Notes: generated by a model from the sequence alone, not told the origin. Positions 34,510-43,451 are shown, counted from the stretch's first letter. The stretch is DNA of 64,000 bases from Streptomyces globosus (GCF_003325375.1 NZ_CP030862.1:3661501-3725500), one strand, 5' to 3'. Numbers and translations are program-made.

Positions 34510-35372
34510 CGGCCGGCGTCGACGGCTCCCCCGAGAGCCGGGCGGCGGCGCGCTGGGCGGCCGGTGAAGCCGTACTGCGGCAGGTTCCGCTGCGGCTCGT
34601 CCACGCCGTCGACTGGCCGCTCGACCCGGTGTTCCCCGGGGTGGGCGGGCAGGACGCGGACCGGTGGGCCGACCAGGTGCTGTCCGAGACGGCGGAGGAG
34701 CTGCGGCGGCGCCATCCGCAGCTGGCGATCACGACCCGCTGCCCCACGGCCCGCCCGGCGGCCGCCCTGGCGGCGGAGGCGGCGGACGCCGCGCTGCTGG
34801 TGCTGGGCTCGCGCGGCATCGGCGGCCTGGTCGGCTTCCTGGTCGGCTCGGTCGCGCTGTCGACCGTGGCGGCGACCGACACGCCTGTCGTCCTCGTGCG
34901 CAGCGACGACGAGGCCCCTGACGGCTCGGACACGGATGCCGGTGCCGGTGCCGCAATCGTCGTCGGCGTCGACATCCACGAGGCCGGCGACCGGGTGCTC
35001 GACTTCGCGTTCGAGGAGGCGGCCCGGCGGGGCTGCCCGCTGCGGGCGGTGCACGGCTGGAAGCTGCCCCCGGCCTACACGTACGTGCCGTTCTTCGACC
35101 CGGACAACGAGCGCGACATCGGCCGGAGCGTCACCCGCATGGCCGAGGACATGCTGCTGCCCTGGCGGCAGAAGTACCCCGAGGTGGCGGTCACGAGCAG
35201 CGTCTTCCGGGGGTCCCCCGGCGAGCGGCTCGTCCAGGAGAGCCGCGGTGCGGGCCTGGTCGTGGTCGGGCGGCGCCGGCGCCGCTCCCCTCTGGGCCCG
35301 CACCTGGGCGCGGTCGCCCACGCGGTGCTGCACCACGCCGCGGCCCCCGTCGCGGTGGTCGCGCATGACTGA
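34494..35372 (+). CDS. tandem universal stress protein (UspA x2)
   Basis: A 292-residue cytoplasmic protein with two Usp domains. Domain one (residues 1-140) begins VTAGVDGSPESRAAARWA and keeps the ATP-binding G2xG9xGS motif (GSRGIGGLVGFLVGS). Domain two (about 153-290) begins IVVGVDIHEAGDRVLDFA but its glycine motif is degraded to GRRRRRSPLGPHLGA. One ATP site is therefore expected. Such proteins are core members of DosR-type dormancy regulons. The ATG at 34494 has GAGGAAGGA upstream. The CBS-BON gene starts inside its last codons. Confidence 0.93.
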   Translation: MDDHVTAGVDGSPESRAAARWAAGEAVLRQVPLRLVHAVDWPLDPVFPGVGGQDADRWADQVLSETAEELRRRHPQLAITTRCPTARPAAALAAEAADAALLVLGSRGIGGLVGFLVGSVALSTVAATDTPVVLVRSDDEAPDGSDTDAGAGAAIVVGVDIHEAGDRVLDFAFEEAARRGCPLRAVHGWKLPPAYTYVPFFDPDNERDIGRSVTRMAEDMLLPWRQKYPEVAVTSSVFRGSPGERLVQESRGAGLVVVGRRRRRSPLGPHLGAVAHAVLHHAAAPVAVVAHD

Positions 35373-36021
35373 CGGCGCCGGCCGGGAGCAGGGCGGGCGG
35401 CCCGGCCCGCCCTCGGGGAGGGCCGGCATCCGGCACCGCAGCGTCGCGGACCTGATGACGCCCCACCCTGTGGGCGTCCGGGCGGCGACGGCGTTCAAGG
35501 AGGTGGCCCGGCTGCTCCACGAGTACGACATCACGGCCGTGCCCGTGGTGGACGCCGACGGGCGCCCCGTCGGCGTGGTGTCGGAGGCCGACCTGCTGAG
35601 GCGGCGGGCCGGGGGCACGTCCACGGCGGGCGATCTGATGTCGAGCCCCGCGGTGACGGCCCGCCCGGAGTGGAGCGTGGTCCGCGCGGCCCGGGTGATG
35701 CAGCGGCACGAGGTCAAGCGGCTGCCGGTCGTCGGCGCGGACGGCCGGCTGATCGGCGTGCTCAGCCGCAGCGACCTGGTGCGGCTGTTCCTCCGCCGCG
35801 ACCAGGCCATCCGCGAGGAGATCGTCGAGGACGTGATCGTCCGCACGCTCGGCATCGCCCCGTCGTCGGTCACCGTGGACGTGGAGGACGGCGTGGTGGT
35901 CCTCAGCGGGACGGTGCCCGGGGCGGAACTGCTGCCCGTGGTCGAGCGGCTCTGCCAGAGCGTCGACGGCGTCGTGGACGTCGACAACAGGCTGGCCGGT
36001 CCGACCGCCGGCCCCGCGTGA
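35365..36021 (+). CDS. CBS-pair protein with C-terminal BON domain
   Basis: A 218-residue protein. Two CBS motifs (VADLMTPHPVGVRAATAFKE through VVSEADLLRRR, and AGDLMSSPAVTARPEW through VLSRSDLVRLFLRR) form a Bateman module likely to bind adenine nucleotides. Residues 150-215 are a BON domain (VTVDVEDGVVVLSGTVPG, then VDGVVDVDNRLAG) that may contact membranes or other proteins. The ATG overlaps the end of the USP gene by eight nt, so the two are translationally coupled. It is paralogous to the gene at 41716. Confidence 0.93.
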   Translation: MTDGAGREQGGRPGPPSGRAGIRHRSVADLMTPHPVGVRAATAFKEVARLLHEYDITAVPVVDADGRPVGVVSEADLLRRRAGGTSTAGDLMSSPAVTARPEWSVVRAARVMQRHEVKRLPVVGADGRLIGVLSRSDLVRLFLRRDQAIREEIVEDVIVRTLGIAPSSVTVDVEDGVVVLSGTVPGAELLPVVERLCQSVDGVVDVDNRLAGPTAGPA

Positions 36022-36031
36022 CAGGCCGCCG

Positions 36032-36622
36032 TCAGCCGTCGCCGGGCCCGGGCCGCAGGCGGCCGCTCCACCGGGGCTCGACGTCCTCCCACTCGGCATC
36101 CCAGGCGCGGGCGCTGCGCGCGTCGACGGCGCGGAGGCCGACGCGGACGAGGGCCCCCGACACGAGGAGGACCCCGGTGACCGCCGCCGCGCCGAGGAGG
36201 AACGCCTCCAGGCCCACTTCGGCGGCACCGGGCGGTGCGGACGCGGCGCGGCCCCGGTCGTCGACCCACACGCGGACGGCGTCGCCCTTCCGCGTGCCGG
36301 GCGGGACGGGCACGGTGTCCGTGTGCACGCGGCCGGGCGGGTACTGCCAGGTGGCAGAGGCTGCGGTGGAGGTCCGGTCGCTCGGCCAGTCCCCGGACCG
36401 GTAGCCGGTCGTGCCGACCGTGGTGGCCGTCACGGCGTGCCGCTCCCGGGCGACCGCCTCGGCGGCACGGGTTCCGTCGGTCCAGGAGGCGTACCCGGCG
36501 GCGGCCCCGCAGGCGGCGGCGATCAGGCAGGCCGCGGCGAAGGCGCGGCGCAGCCACGTGCGGGCGCGGTCGGCGCTGCGCAGGAGCGGCTTGCCCCCCG
36601 CTCCTGTCGTCCGGTCGTCCAT
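36032..36622 (-). CDS. Rv1733c-like two-helix membrane protein
   Basis: A 196-residue membrane protein. One transmembrane helix at about residues 27-48 (FAAACLIAAACGAAAGYASW), an extracytoplasmic domain with VRVWVDDRGR, and a second helix at about 135-160 (FLLGAAAVTGVLLVSGALV) give the layout of the Rv1733c family. Rv1733c belongs to the M. tuberculosis DosR regulon. The R-G-D-A-V-R-V-W-V-D pattern is the family hallmark. It is convergent with the CBS-BON gene. Function unknown even in mycobacteria. Confidence 0.85.
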   Translation of the reverse strand: MDDRTTGAGGKPLLRSADRARTWLRRAFAAACLIAAACGAAAGYASWTDGTRAAEAVARERHAVTATTVGTTGYRSGDWPSDRTSTAASATWQYPPGRVHTDTVPVPPGTRKGDAVRVWVDDRGRAASAPPGAAEVGLEAFLLGAAAVTGVLLVSGALVRVGLRAVDARSARAWDAEWEDVEPRWSGRLRPGPGDG

Positions 36623-36686
36623 GGCGCACCTCCGCCCTGCGTACGTACCGGGAGCAGGCCCGCCGCTCGGGCGGTGGGCCGGGCGC

Positions 36687-37136
36687 TCACTCCGCGGGCG
36701 CCTCCGGGCGGACGATGGTCACGGGGCAGGGGGCGTGCAGCGCGACCTGCTGGCTGACCGAGCCGAGCAGGGCCCGCCGGAAGCCGCCGCGGCCGCGGCT
36801 GCCCACGACCAGCATGTCGGCGCCCCTGGCCGCGTCGACCAGGACCTCGACCGGATGGCCGTGGACCAGGCGCTCGTGGACCAGGGAGGCGCCGTCCTCG
36901 CCGAGCACCGTGCGGACCTCCTCGACCAGGCGCCGCTCGGCGTCCTCCTCGTCGAACGTGACGTCCACGGCGGGGGCGGACCACGACGCCTCGCCGGGGA
37001 CCTCCCACGCGGTGACGGCCTCCACACGGCCGCCGACCAGGCCGGCGTACCGCACCGCCCAGCGGAGGGCGGCCTGGGAGGAGGACGATCCTTCCAAGCC
37101 CACCACGATCCGCGGAGCCTCATGCTGCGTGCTCAT
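36687..37136 (-). CDS. universal stress protein (single domain)
   Basis: A 149-residue UspA protein. It begins RIVVGLEGSSSSQAALRWA and keeps the full G2xG9xGS ATP motif (GSRGRGGFRRALLGS) followed by SQQVALHAPCPVTIVR. AAGGAGTGGGT precedes the ATG at 37136. It lies 64 nt upstream of the Rv1733c-like gene on the same strand, so the two may form a transcription unit. I found no copy of the island palindrome directly upstream. Confidence 0.95.
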   Translation of the reverse strand: MSTQHEAPRIVVGLEGSSSSQAALRWAVRYAGLVGGRVEAVTAWEVPGEASWSAPAVDVTFDEEDAERRLVEEVRTVLGEDGASLVHERLVHGHPVEVLVDAARGADMLVVGSRGRGGFRRALLGSVSQQVALHAPCPVTIVRPEAPAE

Positions 37137-37226
37137 ACCCACTCCTTCCGACTCCCTACGTCCAGCGTGGGCGAGGCGGGTGCCGCCCGCCAGGCGAGCG
37201 GGTGGGCGCCGGGGCACTCGGCGGGG

Positions 37227-39626
37227 TCAGCGGGCGGGCAGGCGGAACCAGCGCTCCCGTCCCGCGGCGACCAGGACGCGGCGGCCGCCGGGGAGGACCA
37301 GCGGCAGCGGCCCGAGGAGCGAGGGCGGGACGGACACGCCGATCCGGCCCGGCAGGAAGCGGATGCCGATGCCGCGGTGTCCGAGGCAGCAGACGGAGAA
37401 GGCCGAGCGGGGGATCTCGGTGAGCGGGGCGGGGTCGACGTGCAGGCCGTCCGCGGCGGGATGCAGCCCGACGACCGCCCGCTCGACGAGGTCCAGGGTG
37501 CCGGCCATGGCGCCGAGGTGGATCCCCTCGCCGGTGGTGCCGCCCTGGACGTCGGTGACGTCGCCGAGCAGGGCCTCCCGGCAGAACCGCCAGGCGTCGG
37601 CGCCCCGCTGCAGCGCGAGGATCCGGCCGTGGACGACGCTGCTGAGGGTGGAGCCGTGGCAGGTGCGGGGGAGGTAGTAGGCCACCGTCCGCTCCCACAC
37701 CGCGTCGTCGACGGTGTACCCGAGACGGGCGAAGAGCCCGGCCAGTTCGGCGGGGCGGAAGAGGTGGCCCAGCATGAGGGTGTCGGCCTGCTTGGAGGCC
37801 CGGTAGCGGTTGGGGGTGTCGCCCTCGGCCTCCAGGATCCGGTCGAGGCGGCGGATGTCGCCGTAGCGGGCGCGGTAGCCGTCCCAGTCGAGTTCGGCGA
37901 GGTCGCCGTAGCCGTGGAACTGGCTGATCACACCGGCGTGGAAGGGCACGTGGAGACGGTGCGAGACGTCCCGCCAGACCCCGGTGTCGCCCGCGCGGAG
38001 GCCGAGCTGCGCGCGGAGGTCGGCGCGGCGGGCCGCGGGCAGCTCGTCGTGGAGGTCGAGGGCGCGGGCGAGGACCCAGGCTGCGGTGACGTTGGTGTAG
38101 GTGTTGTCGTCGATGCCGGGGGCGGCGGCGTCCGGGTAGCCGTCGTGGTACTCGTCGGGGCCGATGACACCGCGGATGCGGTAGCGGCCGAGGCCGGCGT
38201 CCCAGGTTGCGGCGGAGCCCCAGAACTGGGCCGTGCTCAGCAGGAGTTCGGCTCCGGGTCCGTGCATGAAGCCGGTGTCGCGGGTCGCGAGGCCGTACTG
38301 CCAGGCGTTCCAGGCGACGGCCGAGCCGACGTGCCGCTGGAGCCGGGAGTGGTCGGGCAGCCAGCGGCCGGAGCGCGGGTTCAGGTGCAGCCGCTGCGTC
38401 TCCTCCTCGCCCGAACCGGCGCTCTGCCACGGGAACATGGCGCCCCGGGCGCCGCTCCGGCGGGCCGCCTCGCGGGCGGCCGGCAGCCGCCGGTGGCGGT
38501 ACATGAGCAGGCCGCGGGCGGTTTCGGGGAAGTGCAGCGTGAGGTACGGCAGGACGAACAGCTCGTCCCAGAAGACGTGCCCGCGGTACGCCTCCCCGTG
38601 CAGGCCGCGGGCGGGCACGCCGACGTCGAGATCCGCTGTGTGCGGGGAGAGGGTCTGCAGGACGTGGAAGGCGTGCAGGCGCAGGATCCTGCCGGTCTCC
38701 CCCGGGGTCTTCAGCTCTCCCGTGGCCCAGCTGCGCTGCCAGGCGGCGCGGTGCGACTCCAGGAGGGTCGGGAAGTCGGGGGCGCGGCCCGCGTGTGCGA
38801 CGGCACTGTGCACGGGGTCGGCGGTGGGGCGGTCGAGGGAGCTGAACAGGGCGGCGGTCTTCACGACCACCGCGTCCCGCCCGCGCCGGACCGGCAGGAG
38901 GGACGTCTGCGCCGCGCGGTCCGCCGAGCAGGTGCGGCCGGCTGCGGCGAGGGGCCGGCACGAGGTCCGGACCGCCAGCCCGATCCGCACCCGCGAGGCC
39001 GTCGTGGTGCAGGCGAGCCAGTCGGTGCCGTCCGCTCCGGCCCCCGCCCGGTGCTCGGCGAGGTGGCGGCCGGCCAGGGCGCGGTAGCGGTCCACGCCGG
39101 TGTTGGCGGTGTTCCCGTCGAGGACGGACACGACCTCGATGCGGCCGCTCCAGCCGTACGCCCGGAAAGCGGTGCGCTGCGCGGCCAGGTGCGGATCGCC
39201 CATGTGGACGAGGCGCGTGTGGGTGACGCCGAGGCGGCGGCCGTCGGCGTCCTGGAACAGCATGCGGCGGGTGAGGGTTCCGGCGGCCAGGTCCAGGCGT
39301 ACGTGGCACTTGCGCAGGGCGGGGTGGTCGGGGGTGAGCCAGTCGCCGGGCGGTGCGCCGTCGGGGAGGCAGCGGTAGCGCAGGGCGGTCCAGTCGGGCA
39401 GGCGGACCAGGTCCTCGTTGTGGAGGGTGCGGCCGGCCACCTCCGAGGCGAGGCGGTTGTAGCAGCCGGCCAGGTAGGTGGCGGGGTAGTGGACGGCGTC
39501 CGCGGTGGTCTCGGGGGCCGCGCCGCGGGTGGCGAAGCGGCCGTTGCCGAGGGTGCACAGGGACTCGACAAGGCGCTCGGTGGCGGGGTCGTAGGCCCGG
39601 TACTCCCAGCGCCAGGAGGTGTTCAC
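37227..39626 (-). CDS. glycoside hydrolase family 65 (disaccharide phosphorylase-like)
   Basis: A 799-residue cytoplasmic enzyme. The N-terminal beta-sandwich starts RAYDPATERLVESL. The (alpha/alpha)6 barrel has HGEAYRGHVFWDELFVLP, the catalytic acid Glu492 in GPDEYHDG, KQADTLML, and the phosphate-binding TTGEGIHLGAMAGTLDL. Retention of the latter suggests phosphorolysis of an alpha-glucobiose (maltose, trehalose or kojibiose type), not hydrolysis. The GTG at 39626 lies 35 nt after the XRE-flavin gene, third in an operon led by the alcohol dehydrogenase. No beta-phosphoglucomutase adjoins it. Confidence 0.92.
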   Translation of the reverse strand: MNTSWRWEYRAYDPATERLVESLCTLGNGRFATRGAAPETTADAVHYPATYLAGCYNRLASEVAGRTLHNEDLVRLPDWTALRYRCLPDGAPPGDWLTPDHPALRKCHVRLDLAAGTLTRRMLFQDADGRRLGVTHTRLVHMGDPHLAAQRTAFRAYGWSGRIEVVSVLDGNTANTGVDRYRALAGRHLAEHRAGAGADGTDWLACTTTASRVRIGLAVRTSCRPLAAAGRTCSADRAAQTSLLPVRRGRDAVVVKTAALFSSLDRPTADPVHSAVAHAGRAPDFPTLLESHRAAWQRSWATGELKTPGETGRILRLHAFHVLQTLSPHTADLDVGVPARGLHGEAYRGHVFWDELFVLPYLTLHFPETARGLLMYRHRRLPAAREAARRSGARGAMFPWQSAGSGEEETQRLHLNPRSGRWLPDHSRLQRHVGSAVAWNAWQYGLATRDTGFMHGPGAELLLSTAQFWGSAATWDAGLGRYRIRGVIGPDEYHDGYPDAAAPGIDDNTYTNVTAAWVLARALDLHDELPAARRADLRAQLGLRAGDTGVWRDVSHRLHVPFHAGVISQFHGYGDLAELDWDGYRARYGDIRRLDRILEAEGDTPNRYRASKQADTLMLGHLFRPAELAGLFARLGYTVDDAVWERTVAYYLPRTCHGSTLSSVVHGRILALQRGADAWRFCREALLGDVTDVQGGTTGEGIHLGAMAGTLDLVERAVVGLHPAADGLHVDPAPLTEIPRSAFSVCCLGHRGIGIRFLPGRIGVSVPPSLLGPLPLVLPGGRRVLVAAGRERWFRLPAR

Positions 39627-39660
39627 GGCCGCCGGCGGACGGTCGCGGACGCCTGGCCCG

Positions 39661-40353
39661 TCATCCGTGCACCACGCGGCGGCCGGTGAGCCGGGCGGGG
39701 GTCAGCTTCATCCAGTGGACGCGGATCCCGCCCGCCCACGGGTGGGCGCGGGCGGTGACGACGAGGTGCTGGCGCTCGTCCGGGTCGGTGACGGCTTCGA
39801 GCAGGCCGACGGCCTGCACGCTCCAGCCCTCGGCGGTGACGTCGTCGATGTGGTCGACCTCGAAGGCGGCCTCGGTGCCGGCCGCCCGGACGGCCGCCGT
39901 GTCGGCGGCGGTGCGGAAGGCGATGGCCGGGCCGGCCGTCATGTAGTTGACGGGGAGGACGGAGGGGCCCTCCGAGGTGAACACCGCGATCCGCCCCACC
40001 CCGTGGGTGCCCAGCAGCCGCCGGCACTCGGCCTCGTCGAGGGCGACGAGTGCCGAGTCGCGCCGGGACTCGGCCCGGCCCGGGGGCCGGTCGGAGCTGG
40101 CGCCGGTCAGGTCGTCGACGGTGATGCCGAGGGCGTCGGCGACGCGGATGAGCGTGCCGATGGACGGGGAGGCGGCGTGCTCCTCCAGGTAGGCGATGTA
40201 GTTGGCGTCCGCTCCGCACCGCCGGCCCAGCTCCTCGCGGCTCAGGCCGAGGGAGGAGCGGCGGGCGGCCAGGCGGCGGCCGAGGTCGGTGCGGCCGGCC
40301 GGGGCGCCGGAGGCCGGGCGGGGGGTGCGCGGGCTGCTCTTCACGGTGATCAC
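39661..40353 (-). CDS. XRE HTH fused to pyridoxamine 5'-phosphate oxidase-like flavin-binding domain
   Basis: A 230-residue protein. Residues 22-85 are an XRE/Cro helix-turn-helix (LGRRLAARRSSLGLSREELG, then ADANYIAYLEEH). Residues 95-230 are a split-barrel PNPOx-like domain (LLGTHGVGRIAVFTSEGPSV, VNYMTAGPAIAFRTAADTA, AFEVDHIDD). The latter binds FMN or F420 in relatives. A redox-responsive DNA-binding protein is a reasonable inference. The GTG at 40353 overlaps the stop of the dehydrogenase gene (GTGA), so translation is coupled. Confidence 0.92.
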   Translation of the reverse strand: MITVKSSPRTPRPASGAPAGRTDLGRRLAARRSSLGLSREELGRRCGADANYIAYLEEHAASPSIGTLIRVADALGITVDDLTGASSDRPPGRAESRRDSALVALDEAECRRLLGTHGVGRIAVFTSEGPSVLPVNYMTAGPAIAFRTAADTAAVRAAGTEAAFEVDHIDDVTAEGWSVQAVGLLEAVTDPDERQHLVVTARAHPWAGGIRVHWMKLTPARLTGRRVVHG

Positions 40354-41426
40354 TGCTCCCGGGGCGGTAGGGCGACGGTGTCGTGCTGCGGTCCGCCGAG
40401 GACGACCTTGAGGGCGCCGGTGTCGCCGGCGCGGGAGAAGACGTCGTACGCCTCCTCCATCCGGTCGAGCTCGAAGCGGTGGGTGACCAGCGCGGCCCCG
40501 GGCAGGCGGCCGGCCGCCGCCATTCTCAGGAGCATCGGGGTCGAATAGGTGTCGACGAGGCCGGTGGTGAGGGTGACGTCCTTGATCCACAGGTCTTCGA
40601 GGTGGAGGACGGCCGGCTTGCCGTGGACGCCGATGTTCGCAACCCGTCCGCCGGGGCGGACCATCCTGGTGCACAGCTCGAACGCCTCCGGCAGGCCGAC
40701 GGCCTCCATGACGACGTCCGCGCCGAGCCCGTCGGTCAGGTCCGCGACCAGCCGCTCGGGCTCCTCCCGTGCGGTCGCGGTGGCGTCGGCGCCGAGCCGG
40801 CGGGCCGCTTCGAGGCGGGAGGCCGCGAGGTCGACCGCGATGATGCGGAAGGGGCTGTAGAGGCGTGCGGTGGCGATGGCGGCCAGGCCGATGGGGCCGG
40901 CGCCGACCACCGCGACCGTGTCGCCGGGGCGGACGCCGCCGCTGAGGACGCCGACCTCGTACGCGGTGGGGAAGATGTCCGCGAACAGGACGGCCTCGTG
41001 GTCGGCGAGGGTGCCGGGCAGCGGATGGACGGAGAGGTCGGCGAAGGGGACCCGCACGTACTCCGCCTGGGTGCCGTCGACGAGGTGGCCGAGGACCCAC
41101 CCGCCGCCCCCGCGGCACTGGCCGTAGCGGGCCTCGCGGCAGAACCGGCAACGGCCGCAGGCGGATATGCAGGAGACCAGGACCCGGTCTCCGGGGCGCA
41201 CGCTGCGGACGTCGGCGCCGGTTTCGACGACGGTGCCGACGGCCTCGTGGCCGAGGACCCTGCCGGGGGCCACCTCGGGTACGTCGCCCTTGACGATGTG
41301 CAGGTCCGTACCGCAGAGGGTGACCGTGTCGACACGGACGACAGCGTCGGACGCGTCCTTGACCGAGGGGTCCGGGACGTCCTGCCAGGAGGTCTGTCCG
41401 GGCCCGTGGAAGACGAGTGCCTTCAT
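40350..41426 (-). CDS. zinc-dependent alcohol dehydrogenase (MDR family)
   Basis: A 358-residue medium-chain dehydrogenase. Catalytic zinc ligands are in TLCGTDLHIV and GHEAVG; the structural zinc Cys cluster is CISACGRCRFCREARYGQC. The Rossmann motif is VVGAGPIGLAAIATA with Asp in VDLAASR, favouring NAD. It should interconvert an alcohol and an aldehyde, which would help redox balance at low oxygen. A homologous zinc dehydrogenase lies in the OsdR-controlled region of S. coelicolor. It is the first gene of a three-gene operon and is divergent from a CBS-BON gene across two phased copies of the island palindrome. Confidence 0.95.
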   Translation of the reverse strand: MKALVFHGPGQTSWQDVPDPSVKDASDAVVRVDTVTLCGTDLHIVKGDVPEVAPGRVLGHEAVGTVVETGADVRSVRPGDRVLVSCISACGRCRFCREARYGQCRGGGGWVLGHLVDGTQAEYVRVPFADLSVHPLPGTLADHEAVLFADIFPTAYEVGVLSGGVRPGDTVAVVGAGPIGLAAIATARLYSPFRIIAVDLAASRLEAARRLGADATATAREEPERLVADLTDGLGADVVMEAVGLPEAFELCTRMVRPGGRVANIGVHGKPAVLHLEDLWIKDVTLTTGLVDTYSTPMLLRMAAAGRLPGAALVTHRFELDRMEEAYDVFSRAGDTGALKVVLGGPQHDTVALPPREQ

Positions 41427-41495
41427 GGCGCGGCCTTCTCTCTTGTGCACGGAGGTGTCGATGCCACGCTGTCCCGCCGGCCCGGTGCCGCGCTT

Positions 41496-41509
41496 GGGCC
41501 GGTCGGGCC
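41496..41509. promoter_or_regulatory. island palindrome, copy 3 (strict)
   Basis: GGGCCGGTCGGGCC lies 70 nt upstream of the dehydrogenase start and 207 nt before the CBS-BON start. Confidence 0.5.
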
Positions 41510-41516
41510 CCTCCGG

Positions 41517-41530
41517 GGACCGGTGGGCCC
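41517..41530. promoter_or_regulatory. island palindrome, copy 4 (one mismatch)
   Basis: GGACCGGTGGGCCC begins exactly 21 bp after copy 3, two helical turns, so two dimers would sit on the same face. Confidence 0.45.
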
Positions 41531-41715
41531 TTCCAGGGTGTCGCGCCCCCGCGCCGCCGCAACCGGGGCGCCCGGCGGCGGGCCCGGGGCCGTACGGCCC
41601 CGCGGTGTGCCCCGGGCGGCCCTCCCGCCGGTGCGGCGCACCGGAGCAGGGTGAGGTGTCCGCACCCCGCACGGCAGCCGAGCCCGCTCGCCGCCCGCAC
41701 GCCGAGGAGCGCGCC

Positions 41716-42375
41716 ATGACCCCCGCCACCGGCCCGTACACCGTCGCCGATGTGATGACCACCGACGTCGTCGCGGTCACCCGGGACACCGGCTTCAAGG
41801 ACATCGCCGCCGCGATGCGGCGCTGGAAGGTCACCGCACTCCCGGTGGTGGAGGGCGAGGGCCGGGTGGTCGGCATGGTCTCCGAGGCCGACCTGATTCC
41901 GAAGGAGGAGTTCCACGAGCGCGGCCCCGGCATGATCGAGCAGATGCGCCGCCTTGCCGACACGGCGAAGGCGGGCTCCGTCCGCGCCGGGGAGCTGATG
42001 ACGAGCCCCGCGGTGACGGTCGGCCCCGAGGCCTCGCTCCCCGAGGCGGCCCGCCTCATGGCCGTCCGGCACGTCAAGCGCCTCCCGGTCGTCGACGGGA
42101 GCGGCACGCTGCGGGGCATCGTCAGCCGGTCCGACCTGCTGAAGGTCTTCCTCCGGCCGGACGGGGAACTGGCCGCCGAGATCCGCCACACGGTCGTCGA
42201 GCGGTTGTTCCCGCTCTCCCACGGGGCCGTGGAGGTGACGGTCGCGCACGGCGTCGCCACCCTGACCGGCCAGGTGCGGGACGAGCGCCTGATCCCCGTG
42301 GCCGAGCAGCTCGCGCACGCCGTCGAGGGCATCGTGGACGTCCGCTGCCTGCTCCGGGCGCCGACCGCGGCCTGA
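41716..42375 (+). CDS. CBS-pair protein with C-terminal BON domain
   Basis: A 219-residue paralogue of the gene at 35365. The first CBS motif is VADVMTTDVVAVTRDTGFKD through MVSEADLIPKEEF, and the second AGELMTSPAVTVGPEASLPE through IVSRSDLLKVFLRP. A BON domain follows (VEVTVAHGVATLTGQVRDER). It has a longer loop after the first CBS motif (FHERGPGMIEQMRR), typical of the hrp1-like dormancy proteins of this class. GAGGAG precedes the ATG. It is divergent from the dehydrogenase operon. Confidence 0.94.
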   Translation: MTPATGPYTVADVMTTDVVAVTRDTGFKDIAAAMRRWKVTALPVVEGEGRVVGMVSEADLIPKEEFHERGPGMIEQMRRLADTAKAGSVRAGELMTSPAVTVGPEASLPEAARLMAVRHVKRLPVVDGSGTLRGIVSRSDLLKVFLRPDGELAAEIRHTVVERLFPLSHGAVEVTVAHGVATLTGQVRDERLIPVAEQLAHAVEGIVDVRCLLRAPTAA

Positions 42376-42398
42376 CACGCGGCCTGACGGGGCCGCGG

Positions 42399-43250
42399 TC
42401 AGGCCCGGGCCAGCGGCGACCTGTCGAGGACCACGATGCCCGCGACAGCCGTGGCGGCGCCGACCGCCTGGACGGCGAGCGCCCCGGGCGAGGTGGCGAG
42501 CTGCTCCCCGAACAGGACGACGCCGATCAGCACCGCGCCGGCCGGTTCGAGGCAGTCGATGATCGGCAGGCTGATCGCGAGGGAGCCCGCCTGGTAGGAG
42601 CTCTGGGACAGCACCAGCCCGATCACGCCGACGACGACGACCGCATACGGCTCCCAGTGCCAGAACCCGTCGAGCCCCTCTCCGCGGAACCACCTGCCCG
42701 CGCTCTTGGTCAGGCTGTCCAGCAGCGCGAACATCAGGGCGGCGGCGATCGCGTAGAGGGCCGTCCGGGCCGCCGCGCGGCTCCTGCGGCCCACGGCCGC
42801 CAGGACGACCGCCGCCCCGCCGGTGCCGACCAGCACCGGCAGCCACTCGACCGCGGTCGGCACCGGCGCGGCCTCCGCCGGCGGGAGCACCGCGAGGAAC
42901 ATGGCGATGCCGCCGGCCGTGCAGGCGATCCCGGCCGTGTCGCGCCGGGTCAGCGGCATCCCGCGGCGGCGGGCGAGCAGCGGCAGCGCGAAGACGAGGT
43001 CGGTGGCGGCCAGCGGCTGCACCAGCACGAGGGGGCCGAAGGCGAGGGCGAGGCCGAGGAGGGCGTACGAGAGGACGACCAGGGCCATGCCGGCCAGCCA
43101 GGCGCGCCGGCGGGCCAGCCCGAGCAGCAGGCGCAGGCGCAGGGCCTCCTGCGCGGGCGCCTGCTGCGCCGCCTTCTGCTGGAGGACGGACGCGAAGCCG
43201 AAGGCGGCGGCGGACAGCAGAGCGGCCGCCACCGCCACCGCGGTATCCAT
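42399..43250 (-). CDS. DMT-superfamily (EamA/NIPA-like) membrane transporter
   Basis: A 283-residue integral membrane protein with about nine or ten hydrophobic helices. It begins VAVAAALLSAAAFGFASVLQ and has an internal duplication, the second half ending GAALAVQ-like AVGAATAVAGIVVLDRSP. The motif LEPAGAVLIGVVLFGEQL is characteristic of drug/metabolite transporters. The ligand is unknown. It is divergent from the USP gene at 43452 across overlapping island palindromes, so it is probably part of the stress regulon. Confidence 0.85.
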   Translation of the reverse strand: MDTAVAVAAALLSAAAFGFASVLQQKAAQQAPAQEALRLRLLLGLARRRAWLAGMALVVLSYALLGLALAFGPLVLVQPLAATDLVFALPLLARRRGMPLTRRDTAGIACTAGGIAMFLAVLPPAEAAPVPTAVEWLPVLVGTGGAAVVLAAVGRRSRAAARTALYAIAAALMFALLDSLTKSAGRWFRGEGLDGFWHWEPYAVVVVGVIGLVLSQSSYQAGSLAISLPIIDCLEPAGAVLIGVVLFGEQLATSPGALAVQAVGAATAVAGIVVLDRSPLARA

Positions 43251-43336
43251 GCGCCGACTATCGCCATCCGGGCGGACCGGGGCCGTACGCGACACGCACG
43301 AGGGGCGGTGCGGCTGCCGTCCCCCGGCCGCGGAGG

Positions 43337-43350
43337 GGGCCGCTCGGGCC
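43337..43350. promoter_or_regulatory. island palindrome, copy 5 (strict)
   Basis: GGGCCGCTCGGGCC lies between the divergent transporter gene (87 nt from its start) and the USP gene (102 nt). Confidence 0.5.
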
Positions 43351-43361
43351 CCGTACGGGCC
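43348..43361. promoter_or_regulatory. island palindrome, copy 6 (one mismatch)
   Basis: GCCCCGTACGGGCC begins 11 bp after copy 5, one helical turn, overlapping it by three bases. Confidence 0.4.
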
Positions 43362-43451
43362 CCCTTGGGCCCTGTGCGCGGTCGCGGCGGCGGGGGCAGG
43401 CTGGATGCGGAACCGTCCTCCGCAGACGCGGAAACCCGGAGGAGGCATGCC

